Shown: positions 6,557 to 14,021, counted from the stretch's first letter. The stretch: 16,338 nt of DNA from an uncultured Pelagibacteraceae bacterium (GCA_902588335.1 CACIOV010000018.1:1-16338); one strand, 5' to 3'. Numbers and translations: made by a program. The notes: generated from the sequence alone by a model not told the origin.

Positions 6557-7995
6557 TGACTTCCAGTAATATTGATTTTGTCTATCAGAATCAAATTTTT
6601 AAAATTAAAAATCCTGATTCAAATGAAATTTTACTAAATTATATCAGAACCAAATTAAAAAAAATCGGGAGCAAAAATGGTTGCTCAGAAGGCGGATGCG
6701 GAGCATGCACTGTTGTATTAGGAGAATTAAAAAATAACGAAATAAATTATAAGGCTATTAATTCCTGCATTACATTTTTACCAACTTTACAAGGCAAACA
6801 ACTTATACTTGTTGAAGATTTAATTTCAAAAGAAGGTTCTTTACATCCTGTGCAGAAGGCCATGGTTAATTATCATGGATCTCAATGCGGTATCTGTACC
6901 CCTGGTTTTGTTATGTCATTATTTTCAATGTTTAAAAGAAATTCTAAATTCAAAGATAATGAAATTAAAGATTCTATAGCAGGCAATCTTTGTAGATGCA
7001 CCGGTTATCAACCAATAATAAAAGCTGCGAAGAGTTTAAAAAATAAAAATAAGTTTGATCATTTTAGCAAAAATAAAAAAAGCACAATTAATTTACTAAA
7101 AAAAATAAACAATAAAAGTATTGTGATTTACAATGAAGGAAAAAAATATTTTGCTCCAAGGTATATCTTAGAGCTAAAAAAAATTCTAAAAAAAAATACT
7201 AACTCAGAATTACTTAGCGGAGGAACTGATTTATCCTTAATTGTTACTAAAGAAAGAAAAGATATTAACTCTATTATTTATATGAATTCAATCAGTGAAT
7301 TGAGCTATATCAAAAACAATAAAAAATATATTGATATAGGTGCTTCAACTCCTTTAATTGAACTTGAATCTTATATTCAAAAATATTATCCAGACTTTAC
7401 AAAAATTCTTAAACGTTATGGATCGCCACAAATACGAAATGTTGCAACAGTAGCTGGAAACATTGCAACAGCATCTCCAATAGGTGACTGTTTACCTTTA
7501 TTGCTTGCGTTAAATGCAAAAGTAGTTTTGCAAGGTTTAAAAAAAACTAAAATTCTATTTCTGGATGATTTTTTTATAAGTTATCGCAAAACTAAGTTAA
7601 AGAAGGGGCAATTTATTCATTCTATTAGAATACCTTTATTTAGAAATAATACTTTCAAAGCCTACAAAGTATCAAAACGTTTTGATGATGACATTTCATC
7701 AGTCTGCGCAGCATTTAACTTGGAAATAGTAAAAAATAAAGTCCAAAGCGTAAGAATTGCATATGGAGGTATGGCTGCCGTAGCAAAAAGAGCAATTTAT
7801 TGTGAAAAATTACTTTTAAACTCATTAGTTACGGATGAAATTATCCATAAAGCTAAAAAAGCTTTAGAAAAAGATTTTCAACCAATTAGCGATATGCGTG
7901 CCAGCAAATTGTATCGCATAGAAGTAGCGAAAAATTTACTTGAAAAATTTTTTGCTGAAATTAAGCAAAAAAAATTAATAGGAATTTATGCTTAA
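6556..7995 (+). CDS. xdhA: Xanthine dehydrogenase small subunit (2x[2Fe-2S] plus FAD)
   Basis: This is the electron-transfer subunit of bacterial xanthine dehydrogenase. It passes electrons from the molybdenum centre of XdhB through two iron-sulfur clusters to FAD and then normally to NAD+. Of its 479 residues, the N-terminal ferredoxin domain has Cys43, Cys48, Cys51 and Cys71 (first cluster). The helical domain has Cys111, Cys114, Cys146 and Cys148 in CGIC and CRC motifs (second cluster). The FAD domain has LLSGGTDLSL (219-228), GSPQIRNVATVAGNIATASP (289-308) and GDCLPLLLAL (310-319), followed by a CO-dehydrogenase-flavoprotein-like C-terminus. The ATG at 6556 shares its A with the uraH stop. 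An in-frame ATG at 6526 inside uraH is unlikely to be used. The gene overlaps xdhB by 8 nt. Confidence 0.95.
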   Translation: MTSSNIDFVYQNQIFKIKNPDSNEILLNYIRTKLKKIGSKNGCSEGGCGACTVVLGELKNNEINYKAINSCITFLPTLQGKQLILVEDLISKEGSLHPVQKAMVNYHGSQCGICTPGFVMSLFSMFKRNSKFKDNEIKDSIAGNLCRCTGYQPIIKAAKSLKNKNKFDHFSKNKKSTINLLKKINNKSIVIYNEGKKYFAPRYILELKKILKKNTNSELLSGGTDLSLIVTKERKDINSIIYMNSISELSYIKNNKKYIDIGASTPLIELESYIQKYYPDFTKILKRYGSPQIRNVATVAGNIATASPIGDCLPLLLALNAKVVLQGLKKTKILFLDDFFISYRKTKLKKGQFIHSIRIPLFRNNTFKAYKVSKRFDDDISSVCAAFNLEIVKNKVQSVRIAYGGMAAVAKRAIYCEKLLLNSLVTDEIIHKAKKALEKDFQPISDMRASKLYRIEVAKNLLEKFFAEIKQKKLIGIYA

Positions 7996-10297
7996 AATAA
8001 AAGAAGAGTCTTTGATAAGTGAAAAAAGGCCTCATGAAAGTGGGGAAAAACATGTAAGTGGAAGAGCTTATTATACTGATGATATTCCCGAACAGCCCGG
8101 AACTTTATTTGGTGCTATTGGGTGGAGTAAAAAAGCTAATGCAATAATAAAGAAAATAAATCTTGATAAAGTAGTTAAAAGCGAGGGGGTTATATCTGTT
8201 ATTACTGCAAAAGATATTCCCGGAAGAAATGATGTAGGGCCAGTTTATGATGGAGATCCAATATTTACTACAAAACCTGAATATTTTGGGGCGCCACTCT
8301 TTGCTGTTGCTGCAACAACAACAGAACTAGCAAGGAAAGCAGTTCTAAAAGCAAAAATTAGTTACAAATCACTTAAGCCCATCATTAGTATTAAAGATGC
8401 GTTAAAGAAAAAATCTTATGTTTTAAAAGAAAAAATAATAAAAAAAGGTGAAGCTTTAGAAGCAATTAAAAATTCAGTAAATCGGCTAAAAGGTCATTTT
8501 ACAACGGGTAGCCAAGAACATTTTGCACTTGAAGGTCACGTTGCTTTTGTTATTCCACAAGAGGATAAAGATTTTAAAGTATTTTCATCGACACAACATC
8601 CTAGCGAAACTCAACAAATTATATCTAAAATGCTTAATCAAAAAAGTAATACGATTACCGTAGAGACCAGAAGAATTGGAGGTGGATTTGGAGGTAAAGA
8701 AACGCAATCTTTTATATTTGCAGCAATTTGCACTCTACTTGCAAAAAAAACTAAACGTCCAGTTAAACTTAGAATGGACCGTGACGACGATATTATTATA
8801 ACAGGAAAAAGACATGATTTTTATTCTGAATACGAAGTAGGTTTTGATGAGCTGGGTGTTATTAAAGGTTTAAAATTAAAACTAGCATCAAGATGTGGAA
8901 TATCTCCAGACTTATCAGGAGCAATTAATGACAGAGCGCTATTACATATTGATAATGCCTACTATCTTGAAAATGTATTAATAGAAAATTATCTTTGTAA
9001 AACAAATACCGCTTCCAATACAGCCTTCCGAGGATTTGGAGGTAATCAAGGAATGATGGCTATTGAAAACATCATTGATCATATAGCTAGTTCACTTAAA
9101 AAAGATTCTGCTGAAATAAGACGAAGAAATTTTTATCAAAAGAAGAAAAAAAATATAACACATTATAATATGAAAATTGAAGATAATATTATACAAGAAA
9201 TTTTTGACCAACTTATAAAAACTTCAAGTTATAAAAGCAGACAATTAGATATAAAAAAATTTAATTCTGAAAATAGATATTTAAAAAAAGGTATTGCTAT
9301 TACTCCGGTAAAATTTGGTATAAGTTTTACAACTTGGCATCTTAATCAGGCTGGGGCATTAGTCCATATTTATTGTAACGATGGGAGTGTTCATGTAAAT
9401 ACTGGCGCAATAGAAATGGGACAGGGCACCTATACAAAAATTGCACAATTAGCAGCAAACGAACTTGGATTACCTTTCAGCAAAGTTAAGGTATCAGCTA
9501 CCCGTACAGACAAAGTTCCCAATACAAGTGCTAGCGCAGCTTCAAGCACAACAGATCTTAATGGAGCTGCTACAATTAATGCAATTTCAAAAATAAAAAA
9601 AAATTTAGCTTCGTTTGTAAAACGCAAATATAAAGTAAAGGATGGTGAAGCTATTTATGAAAATGGCCTAGTTAAATTTAAAGGAAAATCATTTAAATTT
9701 AATAGTCTGATTAAAGAGGCCTATTTAAATAGAGTTTCATTATCTTCTTCCGGATTTTATGCAACGCCAAAAATAAATTTTGATAAGAAAAAATTTACGG
9801 GAAGACCATTTCTGTATTTTTGTTATGGTGCAGCTGTTACTGAAGTGATAATTGATACATTAACAGGAGAAAATAAAATATTGCGCACAGATATACTTCA
9901 TGATGCAGGCAAAGCTATTAATCCAGCTATTGAAATGGGGCAAATAGAAGGAGGTTTTGTTCAAGGAGCAGGATGGTTAACCATGGAAGAAGTTAATTGG
10001 AAGTCAAATGGTGAAATTAGTACTCATTCACCCTCTACCTATAAGATTCCTGCAGTAAGTGACATGCCTGAAAAATTTAATGCAGAAATATTTAAGAAAG
10101 GTAAAAATATTGAAAATGTAATAAACAAATCAAAAACGACCGGAGAACCTCCGTTAATGAATGCAATGTCTGTTTTTTTTGCAATTAAAAACGCTATAGC
10201 ATCCACAGTAAATTATAATATAAATCCTAAACTTGATGCACCAGCGACACCTGAGAAAATATTAATGAGTATTAAAAATTTAAAAAATAAAATATGA
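7988..10297 (+). CDS. xdhB: Xanthine dehydrogenase large subunit (molybdenum-binding)
   Basis: XdhB carries the molybdopterin centre that hydroxylates hypoxanthine to xanthine and xanthine to urate. The 769 residues are the usual length for the separate subunit (about 770 in Rhodobacter capsulatus). Residues matching those of bovine xanthine oxidase known to hold purines or catalyse are present: Glu238 in GGGFGGKE (bovine Glu802), Arg348 in TAFRGFGG (Arg880), Phe447-Thr448 in FGISFT (Phe1009-Thr1010) and Glu720 in TTGEPPL (Glu1261). Gln176 in GSQEH fits bovine Gln767, and EMGQGTYTKIAQLAA is at 476-490. The Glu802/Arg880 pair argues for a purine rather than an aldehyde substrate. There is no signal peptide. 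The start overlaps xdhA by 8 nt and the end overlaps guaD as ATGA. The maturation chaperone XdhC is not encoded nearby. Confidence 0.96.
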   Translation: MLKIKEESLISEKRPHESGEKHVSGRAYYTDDIPEQPGTLFGAIGWSKKANAIIKKINLDKVVKSEGVISVITAKDIPGRNDVGPVYDGDPIFTTKPEYFGAPLFAVAATTTELARKAVLKAKISYKSLKPIISIKDALKKKSYVLKEKIIKKGEALEAIKNSVNRLKGHFTTGSQEHFALEGHVAFVIPQEDKDFKVFSSTQHPSETQQIISKMLNQKSNTITVETRRIGGGFGGKETQSFIFAAICTLLAKKTKRPVKLRMDRDDDIIITGKRHDFYSEYEVGFDELGVIKGLKLKLASRCGISPDLSGAINDRALLHIDNAYYLENVLIENYLCKTNTASNTAFRGFGGNQGMMAIENIIDHIASSLKKDSAEIRRRNFYQKKKKNITHYNMKIEDNIIQEIFDQLIKTSSYKSRQLDIKKFNSENRYLKKGIAITPVKFGISFTTWHLNQAGALVHIYCNDGSVHVNTGAIEMGQGTYTKIAQLAANELGLPFSKVKVSATRTDKVPNTSASAASSTTDLNGAATINAISKIKKNLASFVKRKYKVKDGEAIYENGLVKFKGKSFKFNSLIKEAYLNRVSLSSSGFYATPKINFDKKKFTGRPFLYFCYGAAVTEVIIDTLTGENKILRTDILHDAGKAINPAIEMGQIEGGFVQGAGWLTMEEVNWKSNGEISTHSPSTYKIPAVSDMPEKFNAEIFKKGKNIENVINKSKTTGEPPLMNAMSVFFAIKNAIASTVNYNINPKLDAPATPEKILMSIKNLKNKI

Positions 10298-10758
10298 AAA
10301 ATGAATTTATGAAAAGGGCTATAGAACTCTCAATTGAAAGTGTTAAAAAGGGAGGCGGCCCCTTCGGTTGTGTCATTGTTAAAGATAAAAAAATTGTTTC
10401 TGAAGGTTCAAACAAAGTTACATCAACTAACGACCCTACCGCCCACGGTGAAATCGTTGCTATACGTGAAGCATGTAAAAAATTGAATAATTTTAATCTT
10501 AGCGGCAGTGAGCTATTTTCAACTTGTGAACCATGCCCCATGTGCTTATCAGCAATTTATTGGGCGCGTATTGATAAAATATATTACGCAAACACCAGGG
10601 ACGATGCTAAAAAAATTGATTTTGATGATTCGTTAATTTATTCAGAACTTAAAAAAAATATTGATGAAAGAAAAATTCCGATGGCTCAAATGATGAGAGA
10701 CGAGGCTTTAAAAGCTTTTGAATTATGGGATAAAAAAATAGATAAGGTTAAATATTAA
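10294..10758 (+). CDS. guaD: Guanine deaminase (cytidine-deaminase fold)
   Basis: GuaD deaminates guanine to xanthine and ammonia, feeding XdhAB. The 154-residue protein matches Bacillus subtilis GuaD in length and belongs to the CDA fold, not to the amidohydrolase-type guanine deaminases. The zinc site is TAHGEI with His51 and proton-shuttling Glu53, together with CEPCPMC (78-84) supplying Cys81 and Cys84. The C-terminal part (DDAKKIDFDDSLIYSEL, then ERKIPM) resembles GuaD rather than the tRNA adenosine deaminase TadA, whose fold is shared and is the main alternative. Its place between xdhB and puuD strongly supports a purine-base substrate. It overlaps xdhB as ATGA and abuts puuD with no gap. 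Confidence 0.9.
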   Translation: MKNEFMKRAIELSIESVKKGGGPFGCVIVKDKKIVSEGSNKVTSTNDPTAHGEIVAIREACKKLNNFNLSGSELFSTCEPCPMCLSAIYWARIDKIYYANTRDDAKKIDFDDSLIYSELKKNIDERKIPMAQMMRDEALKAFELWDKKIDKVKY

Positions 10759-11601
10759 ATGGAATTCTTACCTGATATTTCTAAATGGACCCAAGCTCTA
10801 CTTAGATGGGGACATGTTTTTTTTGCTATACTATGGGTGGGTACATCATTTACTTTTAATTACCTAGATAATAAATTGCCAAAAAATCCAAAGGTAGAAG
10901 ATACTGAGGCTGAAGGAATCTTACAACACAGTGGTTATTATTATAAACTCACTAGGTATCATGGAGCACCTCAGGAAGTTTCAAAGAATGTAATTATTTG
11001 GAAATATACTTCGTATTTAACTTTTTTATCAGGAATAGCATTATTAATATTAATTTATTTTATGAATGCAGATATTTTAATGATTGATAAAAGAGTAAAT
11101 GAAAATATTTCCCCTTCAATTGCTATAGGAATTTCAATATTATCTATAATAGGGTCGTGGTTAATTTATGATTTTATTTGTAAGTCTAAATTGATAAATT
11201 ACAAAATTATTTTTCCTATCGTGCTTTTAATTATTGGGACGGCTATTTCATTTGGTCTAACTAAAATTTATGGTCCACGATTTGCTTTTTTGCAATCTGG
11301 TATTATTTTAGGGAGTATAATGACTATGAATGTATTTTTTGTTATAGCACCTAATGGTAAAAAAATAGCTTTGTCTGCTTCAAAAAGTGAAAAATTTGAT
11401 TTAAATCTTTCACTTCGAGCAAAGGTGAGGTCAGTTCACAACAATATTATTACATTGCTAGTTTTATTTATAATGCTAAGTGGGCATGCGTCTTTTGTTT
11501 GGGCTAGCAAATACAACTGGATAATTCTTTTTATTCTAGCAATAATTTTTGGAATGATTCAGCATTATATTAATTTGAAGAATAAAAAAGAAAGTAATTA
11601 A
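10759..11601 (+). CDS. puuD: PuuD-type membrane urate oxidase, lacking the cytochrome c domain
   Basis: PuuD oxidises urate to 5-hydroxyisourate at the membrane without using oxygen as uricase does. Characterised PuuD has a membrane domain (formerly DUF989) followed by a C-terminal cytochrome c domain, about 400 residues in total. Here only the membrane part is present: 280 residues with about seven hydrophobic segments (roughly 11-31, 79-103, 119-140, 147-168, 176-198, 227-247, 253-271). Family blocks are RWGHVFFAILWVGTSF with His19, WKYTSYLTFLSG (81-92), MNVFFVIAPNGKK (190-202) and RSVHNN with His227. His243 and His269 are further membrane histidines. No CXXCH haem motif exists in the protein or downstream on this strand before the next gene. 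It is last in the operon, and its TAA shares a TTAA with the convergent DUF1330 gene. The family call is strong; urate oxidation by this form is an inference. Confidence 0.85.
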   Translation: MEFLPDISKWTQALLRWGHVFFAILWVGTSFTFNYLDNKLPKNPKVEDTEAEGILQHSGYYYKLTRYHGAPQEVSKNVIIWKYTSYLTFLSGIALLILIYFMNADILMIDKRVNENISPSIAIGISILSIIGSWLIYDFICKSKLINYKIIFPIVLLIIGTAISFGLTKIYGPRFAFLQSGIILGSIMTMNVFFVIAPNGKKIALSASKSEKFDLNLSLRAKVRSVHNNIITLLVLFIMLSGHASFVWASKYNWIILFILAIIFGMIQHYINLKNKKESN

Positions 11602-11888
11602 ATTCCTTCTATAATTTGTAAATTTCTTTTTACGGAACCTTTTAAAATGTTATGAGCTTCTTGGTACTCGTCAGAATTGTAGCATTTTTCAGCATCTACA
11701 AAAGTTGGAAATTCAACTATTACTGTTCTTGGGGATCGATTTCCCTCAAGAGTTATATTTTTTCCTCCTCTTACTATAAATTTTCCAGAATATTTACCAA
11801 TAGCTACTGTAGCTTTAACAGCATATTTTTTCAAAGTTTCCATATTTTCAATTTTTTCATACACAGCTATCCAAATTCCCTTAGACAT
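11598..11888 (-). CDS. DUF1330 family protein, function unknown
   Basis: This is a small 96-residue protein of the DUF1330 family, which has a dimeric alpha/beta-barrel fold and no established enzyme activity. Visible family traits are an N-terminal strand (KGIWIAVYEKI), the central strand GKFIVRGGKN (35-44), the block RSPRTVIVEFPTFVDAEKCYNS (51-72), an EYQEAHNILK helix, and the final strand NLQIIEG. There is no signal peptide or membrane segment. Unlike most genes here it has a strong Shine-Dalgarno sequence. It is divergent from the phosphoribosyltransferase gene and tail-to-tail with puuD, sharing the TTAA stop. A role in purine use is suggested only by position. Confidence 0.8.
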   Translation of the reverse strand: MSKGIWIAVYEKIENMETLKKYAVKATVAIGKYSGKFIVRGGKNITLEGNRSPRTVIVEFPTFVDAEKCYNSDEYQEAHNILKGSVKRNLQIIEGI

Positions 11889-11895
11889 AAATTTT

Positions 11896-11903
11896 CTCCT
11901 TTT
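11896..11903 (-). promoter_or_regulatory. Shine-Dalgarno sequence of the DUF1330 gene
   Basis: The minus strand reads AAAAGGAG seven bases before the ATG at 11888, which fixes that start. Most overlapping catabolic genes in this window have nothing comparable. Confidence 0.7.
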
Positions 11904-11940
11904 TAATTAAGTTTTTTTTAACTATGATAGCAGAATTAAT

Positions 11941-12465
11941 ATGTCGGAAAAATTAATAGTTTCCTGGGATGAATATAACAAGACTGTAGAAAAACTGGCT
12001 ATTATGGTTCATGACAGTGGATATAGACCTACTTTACTTGTTGGAATAATGCGTGGCGGCGCACCCATGATAGATTTATTAAGCAGAGTTTTTAAATTAA
12101 AATGTGCTTATCTTGCAGTAGAGTCGTATAGCGGCAAAGGTGTTGAAGACGAACAAGGAGATATAGTCTTTTCTCGTGAGATGAGTTCGATTGCAAAAAA
12201 TATGGGTGGCAAAATACTTTTATGTGATGACCTTTCTGATACAGGAATAACTCTTAACAAGAGCGTTGACTGGCTAAAAAATTATGAACCGATAAAAAAT
12301 AAAATTGAAGATATTAAAACAGCTACATTATGGAAAAAAAAGAAATCAACTTTTGAACCAGATTATTGCGCTGTAAGATTACCAGATAACCCTTGGATTG
12401 TTCAGCCTTTTGAACATTATGAAGAAATAAGAATTGAAGATATAAAAAAGAAACATCCCAAATAA
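11941..12465 (+). CDS. Purine-type phosphoribosyltransferase (type I PRTase)
   Basis: This is a type I phosphoribosyltransferase, transferring PRPP ribose-phosphate to a base. Of its 174 residues, the PRPP-binding motif ILLCDDLSDTGITL is at 92-105 with the Asp96-Asp97 pair. A PPi-loop region, LLVGIMRGGAPM, is at 32-43, and ESYSGKG at 61-67 fits the flexible catalytic loop region. The overall pattern resembles the Gpt/hypoxanthine phosphoribosyltransferase-like group (COG2236) that salvages xanthine, guanine or hypoxanthine. The exact base cannot be told from sequence. Its neighbours support purine salvage: the convergent gene is a purine permease and the catabolic island lies to the left. A TATGAT at 11923-11928 could be a -10 box. 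No good Shine-Dalgarno sequence is seen. It ends at a strong terminator. Confidence 0.85.
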   Translation: MSEKLIVSWDEYNKTVEKLAIMVHDSGYRPTLLVGIMRGGAPMIDLLSRVFKLKCAYLAVESYSGKGVEDEQGDIVFSREMSSIAKNMGGKILLCDDLSDTGITLNKSVDWLKNYEPIKNKIEDIKTATLWKKKKSTFEPDYCAVRLPDNPWIVQPFEHYEEIRIEDIKKKHPK

Positions 12466-12495
12466 AAAAGGGCCAGAACAAATCCGGCCCTTTTT
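12465..12495. terminator. Bidirectional intrinsic terminator between the phosphoribosyltransferase and permease genes
   Basis: A perfect 10-bp stem pairs AAAAAGGGCC (12465-12474) with GGCCCTTTTT (12486-12495) around an 11-nt loop. Because the arms end in A-run and T-run, each strand has a U tract after a GC core, so the element can stop both convergent transcripts. It begins on the last base of the phosphoribosyltransferase stop codon and lies 20 bp beyond the permease stop. Confidence 0.92.
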
Positions 12496-12514
12496 CTATA
12501 AAAAATTTAAATTT

Positions 12515-13801
12515 TTAAGCTACAACGAAGCTTATGACGCTCGCTACCGCTATTACCCAAATCGCAGGGCTAACATTTGTTTTTCCTGTACAGATTTTAA
12601 TTGCTGCATAAGAAATAAATGCTAAAGCTATTCCATGAGAAATTGAATAAGTAAATGGCATAGCTATCATAGCAAGGACCGCAGGTCCTGACTCAGCAAT
12701 ATCATCCCATTCAATATCTACAATGTTACGAACGAAAAGAGTTGCAATATAAATTAATGCAGCTCCGTCTATTTCTTTTGGTAAGCTTGTTGCTAATGGA
12801 GCAAGGAATATGCAAGCCAAGAATAACAGTCCTATTACAAGAGAAGTCATTCCTGTTCTTCCACCAGCTTTTACACCAGCAGCAGATTCTACATATGTAG
12901 TAACTGTGCTTGTACCCATAAAGGCTCCGGCAACAGTAGATACGCTGTCCGAAAGCATAGCTTTGTCGATGTCTTGGATTTTTCCGTCTTTTCCAATTTT
13001 TCCTGAAACATTTGCAACACTAGTTAAAGTTCCTGCAGTATCAAAAAAGTCAATGAAGAACAGAGTAAAAATTACTGTTACCATTGAAGCTGAAAGTGCA
13101 GCACCTAAATCAAATGCAAATAAGTGAGTCATTGGAGGTGGAGCAGAAGCAATACCATTAAAATTTGCTAAACCAGTTACCCAAGCAATAATACTAAAGG
13201 CAATGATTCCAATGATAATGTTTCCTTTGATCTTATATTTTTCCATTACGATCATTGATATAAATGCACCCGCACCTAATAGAAGTAATGGGTTACTAAG
13301 ATCACCAAGTGTTACTAGTGTAACAGGATGGTCACCAGTTAATCCCATAATTTCAAAACCAATGATTGCTAAGAACAGACCTATACCAGCACCAATTCCA
13401 AGTTTTAAACTTTTTGGAATCGAGTTGATTAGCCAAGCTCTTATTGGAGTTAGTGAAATTATTAAGAAGACCACACCAGCTACAAGTACAGCTCCAAGTG
13501 CTTCTGCTGGGGTATAATTCATACCCAAACAAACACCATAAGCGACGAATGCGTTAATTCCCATTCCAGGCGCTAGTCCAACAGGCCAAGTCTTGGCGTA
13601 AAATGCAGCTATAAAACAAGCTAAGGCTGTCGCCAAAACTGTAGCTGTGAAAACTCCGCCAAAGTCAAACCCACCATCAGCAAGTATGACAGGATTAAGA
13701 AACATGATGTATGCCATTGTTAAGAAAGTCGAAACACCGGCTATTACTTCTGTTTTAAAATCCGTTTTGTGTTTTCTATAGTCGAAATATTTATCCATCA
13801 T
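12515..13801 (-). CDS. NCS2/AzgA-type purine base permease
   Basis: This is a proton-coupled nucleobase importer of the AzgA branch of NCS2 (the branch holding adenine, guanine and hypoxanthine permeases such as PbuG and GhxP). It has 428 residues and many membrane helices. Signature blocks are VSTFLTMAYIMFLNP (23-37), LAPGMGINAFVAYGV (76-90), FFIDFFDTAGTLTSVA and GTSTVTTYVESAAGVKAGGR, which carry the substrate-binding acidic residues of the family. The start is set at 13801 because AGGAGG lies nine bases upstream; an open frame reaching 13852 is not supported. The gene is convergent with the phosphoribosyltransferase, separated by a shared terminator, and has a structured leader. Guanine/hypoxanthine (or xanthine) fits the context, but the specificity is inferred. 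Confidence 0.92.
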   Translation of the reverse strand: MMDKYFDYRKHKTDFKTEVIAGVSTFLTMAYIMFLNPVILADGGFDFGGVFTATVLATALACFIAAFYAKTWPVGLAPGMGINAFVAYGVCLGMNYTPAEALGAVLVAGVVFLIISLTPIRAWLINSIPKSLKLGIGAGIGLFLAIIGFEIMGLTGDHPVTLVTLGDLSNPLLLLGAGAFISMIVMEKYKIKGNIIIGIIAFSIIAWVTGLANFNGIASAPPPMTHLFAFDLGAALSASMVTVIFTLFFIDFFDTAGTLTSVANVSGKIGKDGKIQDIDKAMLSDSVSTVAGAFMGTSTVTTYVESAAGVKAGGRTGMTSLVIGLLFLACIFLAPLATSLPKEIDGAALIYIATLFVRNIVDIEWDDIAESGPAVLAMIAMPFTYSISHGIALAFISYAAIKICTGKTNVSPAIWVIAVASVISFVVA

Positions 13802-13810
13802 AAGATATTT

Positions 13811-13816
13811 CCTCCT
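13811..13816 (-). promoter_or_regulatory. Shine-Dalgarno sequence of the purine permease
   Basis: AGGAGG on the minus strand lies nine bases before the ATG at 13801, and twelve before a second ATG at 13798. It decides the start against the longer open frame. It directly adjoins a 7-bp hairpin and can pair with an upstream leader segment. Confidence 0.75.
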
Positions 13817-13860
13817 AAGGTTTTTTAATGCAAACCTTAATAGACCTTTCAATAGAAGTC
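13812..13860 (-). promoter_or_regulatory. Candidate two-state leader RNA in front of the purine permease
   Basis: Reading the mRNA, AAGGUUU (13838-13832) pairs with AAACCUU (13823-13817) in a 7-bp hairpin right before the Shine-Dalgarno sequence. CUUCUA (13858-13853) can pair with UAGGAG (13817-13812), including one G-U, which would bury that sequence. GACUU (13860-13856) can instead pair with AGGUC, the arm at 13846-13842, leaving it free. The two pairings are mutually exclusive, like a translational expression platform. The stems are short and no known purine aptamer is recognisable, so the structure is a proposal. Confidence 0.35.
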
Positions 13861-13882
13861 ACAAGAAAATAAACGTTATCTA

Positions 13883-13901
13883 TTGTGAATAATATGAACA
13901 A
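13883..13901. promoter_or_regulatory. TTGTgaATAaTATgaACAA dyad, candidate operator upstream of the permease
   Basis: The 19-bp site has matching outer (TTGT/ACAA) and inner (ATA/TAT) half-sites around a central base: 14 of 19 positions are symmetrical. It lies about 80-100 bp upstream of the permease ATG, where a promoter region would be expected, although no convincing -35/-10 pair was found. A related TTGT...ACAA site is in the uraD-uraH intergenic region. The regulator is unknown. Confidence 0.35.
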
Positions 13902-13977
13902 GATACAACTTGAGAGTTTATATTTGCTTAAAAAAAATGTCTTATTCTAAGTTGGGTTGAAACTAAAGATATGTTTT

Positions 13978-14009
13978 AAAAATACTTGCGGAGATTTTAT
14001 CTCCGCAAG
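13978..14009 (-). terminator. Intrinsic terminator of the small heat-shock protein gene
   Basis: On the minus strand an 11-bp perfect stem, CTTGCGGAGAT with ATCTCCGCAAG (14009-13999 and 13995-13985, loop of three), is followed by TATTTTT. It lies 12 bp beyond the hsp20 stop codon, so transcription should end before the permease leader, which therefore needs its own promoter. The rest of the 220-bp gap between the two genes (13802-14021) holds the dyad and permease leader and no supported gene. Confidence 0.88.
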
Positions 14010-14021
14010 CAAGGTTCCAAT

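Noticed and set aside
9430..9627. Open frame on the minus strand inside xdhB
   Set aside because: It lies wholly within a strongly conserved part of xdhB, has no family resemblance or ribosome site, and its composition is what an antisense shadow would give.
11652..11906. Plus-strand open frame after puuD as a possible lost cytochrome c domain
   Set aside because: It contains no CXXCH and is the antisense of the DUF1330 gene, so it does not restore the missing PuuD domain.
12810..13517. Two plus-strand open frames across the permease gene
   Set aside because: They mirror the hydrophobic permease codons, lack ribosome sites and match no known protein pattern.
13802..13980. Known purine, xanthine or preQ1-type riboswitch aptamer before the permease
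   Set aside because: I could not recognise the three-way junction of the purine class or another known aptamer; only a simple hairpin and alternative pairing are visible.
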